A program made the translations under genes and the position numbers. A DNA stretch of 7,592 nucleotides, taken from NCBI GenBank assembly GCA_002399735.1, contig DHEF01000045.1, forward strand, positions 224,155 through 231,746, written 5' to 3'. Of this stretch, positions 1-6,036 are shown one piece after another (positions within the stretch are counted from its first letter, which is position 1; each line of letters begins with the position of its first letter). The notes below the pieces were generated by a model. The model saw nothing but the letters and a program-made list of their open reading frames with translations. It was not told the DNA's origin and ran no database searches. Source of the DNA: Chitinophagaceae bacterium UBA4857 (GTDB lineage: Bacteria > Bacteroidota > Bacteroidia > Chitinophagales > Chitinophagaceae).

Positions 1-31
1 GGAAATAAATTAAATCCCGATCCTATCGGAT

Positions 32-64
32 CGCAAGAGACGATGATAGTAGTAATGCAGTTGA
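32..64 (+). repeat. Left copy of a possible dispersed intergenic repeat
   Basis: The 13-mer CGCAAGAGACGAT (32-44) matches CGCAAGGGACGAT on the minus strand at 7479-7491 in 12 of 13 positions. AGTTGA follows both at nearly the same distance (59-64 here; minus strand 7458-7463 there). Just before it, CGATCC (18-23) and GGATCG (28-33) form a 6-bp hairpin. Both copies are intergenic. Membership of a genome-wide repeat family is inferred from only two copies. Confidence 0.4.
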
Positions 65-86
65 CTACATAAAATAAACTGCATTA
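53..86. terminator. Inverted repeat downstream of the epimerase, possible terminator
   Basis: Two perfect 10-base arms, TAATGCAGTT (53-62) and AACTGCATTA (77-86), flank a 14-base loop. The hairpin lies 30 bases beyond the stop codon of the minus-strand epimerase. Read on the plus strand it is followed by four T residues (87-90), so the better tail would terminate a gene entering from the left edge. On the minus strand there is no T-run. It could serve convergent genes, but the stem is AT-rich and this reading is an inference. Confidence 0.45.
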
Positions 87-115
87 TTTTACATCACACG
101 TTCAATTGTAATTGA

Positions 116-1138
116 CTAACCGGTGTACACAATTCCCAAACCGGGGCCATTGCCGTATGTTACTTTACCCATATCGTATTCCAGGCCGGTAGCAATATCC
201 TGCGCTAACAGTAAGGGGCCGTCCATATCTACATGGTCAACAAAAGGAATTAAATGCGCAATGGCAGCCGAACCTACTGTAGATTCGTTCATGCTGCCCA
301 CCATAATGGAAAGGTTCAACTCACGGGCCTTTTTTATCATGCGCAAGGCAGGTGTAATGCCACTGCATTTGGTCAATTTAATATTAATACCATGAAAATG
401 TCCGGCACATTTTTCTACATCTTGTTCAAACACACAGGCCTCATCTGCATACAAGGGAATGGTTGATTTTTCGAACAAAATTTTCATGCCATCCCAATTA
501 TCTTTTGCCAATGGTTGTTCAATTAATTCAACACCCAGCTCCTGTAATTGCGGAATTAATTGTAAGGCTGTATCTACATCCCAGCCTGCATTTGCATCTA
601 CGCGTAAAACTGCATCGGTGTTTTCACGCAAGGCTTTTACGATAGCTATATCGTTAGCGGTGCCCACTTTAATTTTATAAATAGGCCATGGTTTTTCCTG
701 CATTTTGGCTACCATTTTTTCAACGGTGTCAATGCCAATGGTGTAATCGCAAATTGGCGGATTGGCAACCGGTGTTAATTCATTTGCAAACAAAGTATCT
801 AAACGTTTGCCTTTTAATTTGCCAAACATATCCCAGGCGGCCATATCCAATGCACATACCAAAAACGGATTTTTAGGTAACAAATGATGCAGGTAGTGCC
901 AGTATCTGCCCGGCTCGGTAAATGCAAATTTTTCGACAAACATTTTTTTAAGTTCCAGGTCGGCCATCATTTTTTCTACTGTAATATCATAGTAAGTTAT
1001 GGCAGGAGCTTCGCCATAGCCGGTTAAGCCAAAATTACTTAACGCCACCACCAACGAAGGCTGATGCGTTTTTGTACCTTTTGAAATAGTGAACGGATGC
1101 TTGAACGGCAGATTATGCGGATACCAGTTAACTCTCAT
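116..1138 (-). CDS. Dipeptide epimerase, enolase superfamily (L-Ala-D/L-Glu epimerase type)
   Basis: This 340-residue cytoplasmic enzyme belongs to the muconate-lactonizing subgroup of the enolase superfamily. The N-terminal capping domain (about 1-120) is followed by the TIM-like barrel. The visible catalytic set is the KxK pair K155/K157 in YKIKVG, metal ligands D181 (RVDAN), E207 (IEQPL) and D232 (YADEA), and K254 in NIKLTK at the sixth strand. DMDGPLLL, with D304 and D306, is the DxD motif by which dipeptide epimerases hold the substrate ammonium group. It separates them from o-succinylbenzoate synthases and muconate cycloisomerases. The length is normal for the family. The known role is epimerizing L-Ala-D-Glu from murein peptides, but Bacteroidota members vary in dipeptide preference, so the exact substrate is not fixed here. 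The ATG is the natural family start, 58 bases from the upstream gene and preceded by a promoter box. There is no Shine-Dalgarno sequence. Confidence 0.93.
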   Translation of the reverse strand: MRVNWYPHNLPFKHPFTISKGTKTHQPSLVVALSNFGLTGYGEAPAITYYDITVEKMMADLELKKMFVEKFAFTEPGRYWHYLHHLLPKNPFLVCALDMAAWDMFGKLKGKRLDTLFANELTPVANPPICDYTIGIDTVEKMVAKMQEKPWPIYKIKVGTANDIAIVKALRENTDAVLRVDANAGWDVDTALQLIPQLQELGVELIEQPLAKDNWDGMKILFEKSTIPLYADEACVFEQDVEKCAGHFHGINIKLTKCSGITPALRMIKKARELNLSIMVGSMNESTVGSAAIAHLIPFVDHVDMDGPLLLAQDIATGLEYDMGKVTYGNGPGLGIVYTG

Positions 1139-1161
1139 ATTTGTAATTTACAATAATGGCG

Positions 1162-1169
1162 CAAAGATA
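1162..1169 (-). promoter_or_regulatory. Bacteroidota-type -7 box for the dipeptide epimerase
   Basis: The minus strand reads TATCTTTG, a perfect match to TAnnTTTG, followed by CGCC. It lies 23 bases before the epimerase ATG, giving a leader of roughly 18-20 bases. No clear -33 TTG is visible upstream. The box means the epimerase can be transcribed independently of the hexosaminidase gene that ends at 1197. Confidence 0.7.
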
Positions 1170-1196
1170 AATTTACCTGCTTATATATGACGGTAA

Positions 1197-3290
1197 TTAT
1201 TGTAAAGTATTAATCTGTTCCGGTGTAAGTATTTTAGTAAACACTTTTATGTTTTTTATACTGCCTTTAAATGACTGATTTTTTGCACCAATATATTGTA
1301 ACGGAAAAAATAAAGTTTGCACAATGGCATTCTTTTTTTCGGTACCGGGAAATGTTTTAAAAGCTCCTTCCAGTTTATCTGTCAATTTACCGTTTACATA
1401 CAAGCTAGTGCCTTTGTTATTGCCCGTAATAGTAATGGTAACCCATTCATTTTCGGGAACTGTATAATTAAAGTTATAATGATAACCTTCACGAGAAAAA
1501 CCTAGTTTGCCTGTTTGTTGTTGTTTTAATTTAACTACTGCATCAGCCGATGAAAAGATAACTGCATCAGCCGGATTTTGATCTGCTTTGATAGTAAATG
1601 AAACGGTGTAATTGTAACCTATGCCTTTGTATGGAGTTTTTATAAAACTATTGCCGCCTTGTAAGTTTAAAGTTTTATTAATGTTGACTTTGCTTTTGCC
1701 AAAAGTTTTGAATTTGTTTTGCGTTGCAATATTTTCAAAATTATAATCAAATAATAAAGAGTCTTTAATATGGTAACGCCCCATTACATTTAAACCCGGC
1801 CCCTCGCCTATTTTATTGGCTTGTTTGTTAAATATGGTATAATCCAAAGTTGTATCGGCGCCAGCCCACATTTTATGTGCCAATACCTGCATGGCCGGAA
1901 AAGCACGGTGATGCACATCTTTAGCCGTTATACCATTGCCCGGATGATCGTTCCAAACCGCAAAAGCACCACCTTTAATTTTGGGGTTATTAGGTTCAAA
2001 AGTTTGATTGCCTATCATATTTGGTGTCCATTCTCTATATATTTTTTTTAGGTTCAGGTAATCGTAATAATAATCTGCAGCAGGTACAATGTATAACCAA
2101 CCATCGGGTGTACTAATTAAATCATAACCCAATGCCATCATTTCTTTAGGGTCGGCATAACCATTATACCAGGCGTTCATGGTAATACCTTCCGATTTTA
2201 CAGGCGTTGTACCAGCAGCATGTGTAAGTGCACCCCATAAGCGTACTTTTTTTCCAAAGCTTTCTACAAATTTTATATAATGGTCAGTAAATTTTCTAAA
2301 CTTTTCCGATTCTTTTTTTGCATATTCATCGGTGCCAATATGTACTTCATCGCCAATAAAAACAGGGTCAGGGCCTTGCAGGTATTCTTTAAATACATTG
2401 TCAATTACTTCATAGGTTTTAGGGTTGTCCAAATCTAAATGATCCTTACCATATGTCTTGCTGCCAATTTCAGGAAACAGTTTTGCAAAAGCCAATGAAT
2501 GTGCCGGTACATCAATTTCGGGAATAATATTTACGCCATATAGTTTGGCTTCTTCCTGTAAGGCTCTAAATTCTTTTTTCGTATAGCTGCCGTCTTTAGC
2601 AGTAAGCTCAGGATAAGTACTGCTCTCTAACCTAAAGGCCGAATACGTACTATCCCAGTTATTGCCAAAAAACTCTTTAAAACCGTTGTCGTTTAAATGT
2701 ATGTGAAAATCATTCATTTTATAGTACGACATCAGTTTTACATAATCTTTTAAAAATTGCAGTGGAAAAAATTTTCTGCCGGCATCTAATACAAAACTTC
2801 TCACAGCGTATTGCGGTGCATCTTTAATTTCACCTTTGGGTAAATACCTGTGTGCACCATCTTGTTCCAACATTTGTAATAAAGTTCTTGTGGCCCACAT
2901 TATACCTTGGGTAGTATTTGCTTTTATAATTATGCTTTTACCTATGGTAATATAATAACCTTCTTTACCAATTGCAATATCATTATTTGTTAATTGTAAT
3001 TGAATATCACCGGGCTGAGGTTTAACTGTACTAACAGCAAGCTTAATTTTTTTATCGCTTATGGTTTGTATATCCGCTGCAAAAATATTTGCAGTAGTTT
3101 GTAGTTGTTTATCGGTAGACTGTAATATAATTTTTGCACCTGTACGTAATTCAAAGTTTCCGTAAGCACCTTGCCAACTTTGTAATGCAGGAATTACAAA
3201 TGGTTTTTCGTTTATTTTATTTTGTTGTGCCATTAATGGCGACATATTTATATATATACAAACTACTACAAGCAATCGAACTAATACCAT
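1197..3290 (-). CDS. Secreted GH20 beta-N-acetylhexosaminidase-like enzyme with C-terminal LamG domain
   Basis: A 697-residue exported glycoside hydrolase. Residues 1-21 look like a signal peptide: R5, a hydrophobic stretch, and probable cleavage near LMAQ. Residues about 30-155 fit the GH20b N-terminal domain, ending in MWATRTLLQML. The catalytic barrel (about 160-480) shows RSFVLDAGRKFFP, YYKMNDFHIHLNDN, PEIDVPAH (257-264) and the acid/assisting pair D321-E322 in HIGTDEY. GH20 enzymes use the substrate N-acetyl group as nucleophile. HIHLNDN replaces the HWHLTDD common in chitobiases, and T320 stands where HxGGDE enzymes have G, so the specificity may differ from simple chitobiose hydrolysis. 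Residues about 510-697 resemble a LamG/concanavalin-like domain (YTVSFTIKAD, WVTITITGNN, SLYVNGKL), possibly for carbohydrate binding. No T9SS tail is seen. The start is bounded by an in-frame TAG just upstream. Confidence 0.9.
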   Translation of the reverse strand: MVLVRLLVVVCIYINMSPLMAQQNKINEKPFVIPALQSWQGAYGNFELRTGAKIILQSTDKQLQTTANIFAADIQTISDKKIKLAVSTVKPQPGDIQLQLTNNDIAIGKEGYYITIGKSIIIKANTTQGIMWATRTLLQMLEQDGAHRYLPKGEIKDAPQYAVRSFVLDAGRKFFPLQFLKDYVKLMSYYKMNDFHIHLNDNGFKEFFGNNWDSTYSAFRLESSTYPELTAKDGSYTKKEFRALQEEAKLYGVNIIPEIDVPAHSLAFAKLFPEIGSKTYGKDHLDLDNPKTYEVIDNVFKEYLQGPDPVFIGDEVHIGTDEYAKKESEKFRKFTDHYIKFVESFGKKVRLWGALTHAAGTTPVKSEGITMNAWYNGYADPKEMMALGYDLISTPDGWLYIVPAADYYYDYLNLKKIYREWTPNMIGNQTFEPNNPKIKGGAFAVWNDHPGNGITAKDVHHRAFPAMQVLAHKMWAGADTTLDYTIFNKQANKIGEGPGLNVMGRYHIKDSLLFDYNFENIATQNKFKTFGKSKVNINKTLNLQGGNSFIKTPYKGIGYNYTVSFTIKADQNPADAVIFSSADAVVKLKQQQTGKLGFSREGYHYNFNYTVPENEWVTITITGNNKGTSLYVNGKLTDKLEGAFKTFPGTEKKNAIVQTLFFPLQYIGAKNQSFKGSIKNIKVFTKILTPEQINTLQ

Positions 3291-3361
3291 ACTTTTTTTG
3301 TGGTAAACTACGCTATAATTACTAACCGAAATATTTTGCAGACACTAATTTTAATAAAAAA

Positions 3362-3405
3362 TTTATGCAAACGATTTACATTTTATAGTTTATCGTTTGC
3401 ATAAA
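3362..3405. promoter_or_regulatory. Perfect 14-bp inverted repeat, candidate operator or terminator
   Basis: The arms TTTATGCAAACGAT (3362-3375) and ATCGTTTGCATAAA (3392-3405) are perfectly complementary around a 16-base loop. Each arm contains TGCAAACG, which resembles a half-site of LacI-family operators (TGCAAACGTTTGCA type). The repeat lies 72 bases upstream of the GH20 start, where a repressor could act. The alternative is a terminator for the minus-strand gene ending at 3661: on that strand the hairpin runs into TTTTTTATTAAAATT. The sequence does not decide between the two. Confidence 0.5.
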
Positions 3406-3428
3406 AAGATAAGCTTAAATATTATTTT

Positions 3429-3606
3429 GGGCTGTCAGCAGCAGTAATGCTTATCAGCTTTTGTTCACGCCCCTTGTAATACTGTTTTGCTATGCTGCTT
3501 ATGCCAAGCTACCAATACAGCTACTATTTATAACCCCGCCCTAGCAAAACAAGGTGAGTTAACGAGCCATAGTTCTGCAGGGACGGGGCTAACAATAGGG
3601 CAGCCC
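3429..3606. repeat. GC-rich self-complementary intergenic element, possible mobile repeat or ncRNA
   Basis: Inside a 370-base gene-free gap, these 178 bases are 48% G+C (86 of 178 counted). The 68 bases to the left are 19% and the 54 to the right 28%. The ends pair: GGGCTGTC (3429-3436) with GGCAGCCC (3599-3606), with one G-U. TGTTTTGCTA (3483-3492) is perfectly complementary to TAGCAAAACA (3542-3551). The match extends to CCTTGT (3472-3477) with ACAAGG (3549-3554) if a short bulge is allowed. CCCCGCCCT (3534-3542) pairs with AGGGACGGGG (3579-3588) with one bulged A. The last two stems compete for 3542, so two folds are possible. No start-bounded ORF of useful length exists in it. It could be a palindromic dispersed repeat, a MITE-like remnant, or a structured RNA. 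I do not recognise the family. Confidence 0.5.
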
Positions 3607-3660
3607 TTCAACTGTAATAAAAGGTTTAGTAGTTAATGTTAATATTCTGCTTCGCTTGTT

Positions 3661-4719
3661 TCAATGTTGTACAACAAACTTTACACTTTGCTTATTATGC
3701 CCCGTTTCATTTTGTAATTGCAAAATATAAGTACCGGCAGTAAAACGGTTATCGATTGTTAGGTTAAGTATAGTATTACCTGTCAAACAATCTTTTATTC
3801 CTGTTGTAACAAGTTTGCCGTCCATGCTTAAAATCTGGTAACGATATTTTGCGACTGTATCGTTATTAAAATTCAGGGTAATGTTTTTATTTATTTGTAC
3901 GGGATTAGGGTAAAGTTTTATTGCGTTATCTCTTAATAAAGGAATACTCGTAATAGAGGATATGGGTTTTATGTTGACAATATCTTTTTTAGTAACGATT
4001 GAAACAGCACCACCTGTTGTTCTTGAACACCTGATGGAAAAATTTGTTCTAACAACTACTTCCTTCAACGTATTATTTGCTACCAATTTTACTTGTAAGG
4101 ATGTATTATAATTAATGCGTGAAGCAAAAACTATTGCTGGTGAAAAACCTGCAGCGCTAACGGTGTATTCACTACCCTCAGTCAGGTGTACATCTTGTAA
4201 AGTAAAATTGCCTAAGCTATCGGCGCTTATACCCGCTTTGTTTTTGTTGTTAATAATAGTGGCATAAGCAATACCATTTCCTTGTTCGTCTGTAACCTGC
4301 CCTTTGACGGTAGTTGTTTGTAAAGGAGCATTTTTCTGCTCTTTCTTTTTTACCCCACCTGCTACAACTACTATTACATCTTTATTTTCTTTTAACAGCA
4401 TCTTGGGTTCTCCTTGTGCCATTAATTTACCCGATGCAATAAAGGCAGGTAATGTAATTTGGAAAAAATATTTTGCCCATAGGATTCTTTTTGTAGGTAT
4501 TGGTATGTCTGTATTTAACTGGTCGTTATAAAAACGGCCACATACATTGCTTGAAGCTTTTTTTCTAAAAAATGCAACTAGTTGTGCATTGTTCATATTA
4601 GTAAAATCGACCACATCTTTTTTACAAGCAGCACAAAAACGGCCTTTATCAGTTGGGGTCATCTTGTTCCAATCTTCGTGGCATGGTTCGGGTATACTTA
4701 GTTGTAAAGTTTTTGACAT
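3661..4719 (-). CDS. Cys-rich N-terminus, internal hydrophobic segment, CarboxypepD-reg-like domain and T9SS sorting domain
   Basis: A 352-residue protein of unknown function. Residues 1-65 form a compact Cys/His motif region: PCH (12-14), FCAAC (28-32, so C29 and C32) and NVCGRF (58-63), with the VVDFT sequence I know from other Bacteroidota proteins. These could bind metal or form disulfides. Residues 80-101 are hydrophobic and end in KLMAQG, resembling a signal peptidase site placed unusually far in. Residues about 138-213 (VKGQVTDEQGNG through LQVKLV) fit a carboxypeptidase-regulatory-like beta domain. NTLKEVVVR and TGGAVSIVTKKDI (216-248) resemble the TonB box and plug start of SusC-like receptors, but no barrel follows. 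Residues 268-352 (KLYPNPV, AGTYILQLQN, VKFVVQH) are a T9SS type A sorting domain. It is likely exported and surface-attached or secreted. The ATG fits a family-typical MSK start. It is divergent from the next gene. Confidence 0.85.
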   Translation of the reverse strand: MSKTLQLSIPEPCHEDWNKMTPTDKGRFCAACKKDVVDFTNMNNAQLVAFFRKKASSNVCGRFYNDQLNTDIPIPTKRILWAKYFFQITLPAFIASGKLMAQGEPKMLLKENKDVIVVVAGGVKKKEQKNAPLQTTTVKGQVTDEQGNGIAYATIINNKNKAGISADSLGNFTLQDVHLTEGSEYTVSAAGFSPAIVFASRINYNTSLQVKLVANNTLKEVVVRTNFSIRCSRTTGGAVSIVTKKDIVNIKPISSITSIPLLRDNAIKLYPNPVQINKNITLNFNNDTVAKYRYQILSMDGKLVTTGIKDCLTGNTILNLTIDNRFTAGTYILQLQNETGHNKQSVKFVVQH

Positions 4720-4784
4720 AAAGCAACATTTTAAGTTTTGGGTATTAGCTACAACTAGCTGGATGCGGTTATTTAAAAAATTGC

Positions 4785-4792
4785 ATAAGATA
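4785..4792 (-). promoter_or_regulatory. Weak -7-like box for the gene at 3661-4719
   Basis: The minus strand reads TATCTTAT, which keeps TAnnTT of the TAnnTTTG consensus but loses the last TG. It lies 65 bases before the ATG and overlaps the arm of a 9-bp inverted repeat. No better match stands out in the 4720-4860 region. Confidence 0.25.
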
Positions 4793-4814
4793 TTTCTAAT
4801 TTTTTTTAGAAATA
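4791..4814. promoter_or_regulatory. 9-bp inverted repeat in the divergent intergenic region, possible operator
   Basis: TATTTCTAA (4791-4799) and TTAGAAATA (4806-4814) are perfect complements separated by six T residues. The palindrome adjoins the weak -7-like box of the leftward gene. It could be an operator, or a T-rich hairpin with little meaning in an AT-rich region. Confidence 0.35.
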
Positions 4815-4910
4815 ATAAAAATGACTTTGAAACGGCTAAGTATATACCAGTATAATAAAATATGGTTAACTATTAAAGCACGTAAGTTTTCTTAGGAAAA
4901 TTAATTATAT

Positions 4911-4927
4911 TGTGTATATTGTACACA
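4911..4927. promoter_or_regulatory. Dyad TGTGTA-N5-TACACA upstream of the T9SS cargo gene
   Basis: TGTGTA (4911-4916) and TACACA (4922-4927) form a perfect 6-bp dyad with a five-base spacer. Its centre is 52 bases upstream of the -7 box and near -59 from the likely transcription start. That spacing is typical of activators bound upstream of polymerase. No regulator is encoded nearby, so the partner is unknown. Confidence 0.4.
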
Positions 4928-4966
4928 TTTGTTTATGTAAAAACTGTTTTATAAAAATTAGCTAAA

Positions 4967-4974
4967 TATCTTTG
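4967..4974 (+). promoter_or_regulatory. Bacteroidota-type -7 box for the small T9SS cargo gene
   Basis: TATCTTTG matches TAnnTTTG exactly and is followed by CGCC, the same 12-base TATCTTTGCGCC seen before the epimerase. It predicts a leader of about 70 bases before the ATG at 5048. The leader contains a small hairpin, GCTTTT (5008-5013) with AAAAGC (5017-5022). No convincing -33 TTG is seen. Confidence 0.7.
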
Positions 4975-5047
4975 CGCCCTCAAACACCAATTTATACACC
5001 AACTACGGCTTTTTGTAAAAGCTATAGGCTAACTTTTTCCACAAACC

Positions 5048-5707
5048 ATGAAATTGTTTTTCCTAGCTATCTCTTTTTTACTTTTAACTTCTACAAATGC
5101 GCAGGATTTTGCACAAACTAAAAACCGAAAAACATTAAGTCATTCGCATTTTAATACTCAGGTTGTACAAATGCAGCAGGATGTTGTGTTACCGGAATTT
5201 GTTTCAATTAACGCAAATATGGCTAACAACCGTGTACAGTTAAATTGGTCAACAGCAAATACCAATAATAATTTATTTGAAGTTCAACAGCTAGGTAAGG
5301 ATAGTACCTATCAAACTATCGGGTTAATTTCTGGTACCGACGAAATTTTATTAAAGGAATTTAGTTTTCAGGGTATTGCAGCACAACCAGAAATTAATTA
5401 CTACCGTATTAAACAAACCACTAATAATGGGCAATATATTTATTCAAAAACAGTAAGCATTTTAGGGTCAAAAGAATTGGCTGCTTTGCTAATTTATCCA
5501 TCACCGGCTGTAAATAAAATTACCATTCAACTGCCAGATACCGATTCTAACACTTATTATTTATATAGTATTTGCGGAAAGTTACTGGCAACCAAAGTAT
5601 CTATCAATGGCCAATCAGCTATTGATTGGGATATTGCCCATTTAAAAGCAGGTACATACTTTGTAAAAACGGCAACACAAAAAACAACAGCTTTCATAAA
5701 AAAATAA
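5048..5707 (+). CDS. Small secreted protein with T9SS C-terminal sorting domain
   Basis: A 219-residue exported protein of unknown function. Residues 1-18 are a clear signal peptide: K2, the core LFFLAISFLLLTS, and likely cleavage after NA, before QD. Residues about 50-140 form a beta-rich segment (VQLNWSTANTNNN, FEVQQLGKDSTYQTIG, NYYRIKQTTNNGQY) that recalls the fibronectin-like repeat often placed before T9SS tails. Residues about 148-219 (LLIYPSPAVNKITIQLPD, YYLYSICGKLL, LKAGTYFVKT) are a type A sorting domain, which directs export through T9SS and is usually cleaved. Almost nothing else remains, so the mature protein would be a single small beta domain with no visible catalytic site. The ATG follows a promoter box and a leader of about 70 bases. 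No Shine-Dalgarno sequence is present. It is transcribed divergently from the other T9SS-tailed protein. Confidence 0.85.
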   Translation: MKLFFLAISFLLLTSTNAQDFAQTKNRKTLSHSHFNTQVVQMQQDVVLPEFVSINANMANNRVQLNWSTANTNNNLFEVQQLGKDSTYQTIGLISGTDEILLKEFSFQGIAAQPEINYYRIKQTTNNGQYIYSKTVSILGSKELAALLIYPSPAVNKITIQLPDTDSNTYYLYSICGKLLATKVSINGQSAIDWDIAHLKAGTYFVKTATQKTTAFIKK

Positions 5708-5722
5708 GCTGAATAATTTGCT

Positions 5723-5756
5723 AACAAAAGCTGCTCAAATTCGCCTAGCTTTTGTT
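5723..5756. terminator. Bidirectional terminator between convergent genes
   Basis: AACAAAAGCT (5723-5732) and AGCTTTTGTT (5747-5756) are perfect 10-bp arms around a 14-base loop. The hairpin lies 15 bases after the cargo-gene stop and just past the stop of the minus-strand small gene. The arms themselves give T-rich 3' sides in both directions. Confidence 0.6.
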
Positions 5757-5759
5757 TCA

Positions 5760-5933
5760 TCATTTATTCTTCTCATCTATCCTGGCCGTTTTTTTCTCTG
5801 TTTTAGTAATCGGTTTTATAATTTTTTCGCTGGCTTGACCATGCGGAAATCCTTTAAAATCCTCGTCAATCTTTTTGTCGGGGTTTTTAGCTACGTCTTC
5901 TTTCTTTTTAATAGGTTGCGTTTTTTTAGCCAT
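5760..5933 (-). CDS. Small Lys-rich conserved-looking protein of unknown function
   Basis: This 57-residue soluble protein starts MAKKTQPIKKKEDVAKNPDK. I chose this ATG over one 48 bases upstream because the longer reading adds an uncharacteristic hydrophobic leader (NFGIIITIITYKPVF). The protein has 16 Lys, 1 Arg and 10 acidic residues and looks largely disordered, apart from the central IDEDFKGFPHGQASEKIIKP (22-41). That core recalls short hypothetical proteins of Bacteroidota with a DEDF-G-PH pattern; this is recollection, not a search result. There is no signal peptide or membrane segment. It is convergent with the gene on its left, with a shared hairpin between them, and divergent from the helicase. 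No function can be assigned. Overlapping plus-strand reading frames give low-complexity Phe-rich translations and are not preferred. Confidence 0.65.
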   Translation of the reverse strand: MAKKTQPIKKKEDVAKNPDKKIDEDFKGFPHGQASEKIIKPITKTEKKTARIDEKNK

Positions 5934-6023
5934 AAAAACAGGTTTATAAGTTATTATGGTAATTATTATGCCAAAATTCACCCCTTAGTAAACTATTAAA
6001 ACTTACTTAGCCTTATTTGTATG

Positions 6024-6031
6024 TATTTTTG
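6024..6031 (+). promoter_or_regulatory. -7 box placed for a leaderless helicase mRNA
   Basis: TATTTTTG fits TAnnTTTG. Only CGGCT (6032-6036) separates it from the ATG at 6037. Bacteroidota transcripts start a few bases after this box, so the mRNA would begin at or next to the A of the start codon. No clear -33 element is seen; the bases around 6000 are AT-rich without a TTG. Confidence 0.6.
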
Positions 6032-6036
6032 CGGCT

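Noticed and set aside
3291..3340. -7 promoter box directly upstream of the GH20 gene
   Set aside because: Only poor matches such as TAGTTTAC and TATTTCGG are present, not enough to call a promoter.
3419..3544. Plus-strand open frame of about 40 codons across the GC-rich element
   Set aside because: It has no ATG and an in-frame stop immediately before it, and it lies inside strongly self-complementary sequence, so the open frame is likely incidental.
3429..3606. Insertion sequence with terminal inverted repeats
   Set aside because: The end match is only 8 bp with one G-U, there is no transposase, and no target duplication is seen. A short non-autonomous element remains possible.
4304..4855. 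Plus-strand open frames opposite the Cys-rich/T9SS protein
   Set aside because: They are antisense to clear domain motifs and show no recognisable protein features.
5718..5999. Plus-strand open frame over the small Lys-rich gene
   Set aside because: Its Phe-rich translation is the complement of a Lys-rich protein. The minus-strand frame has the more plausible composition and start.
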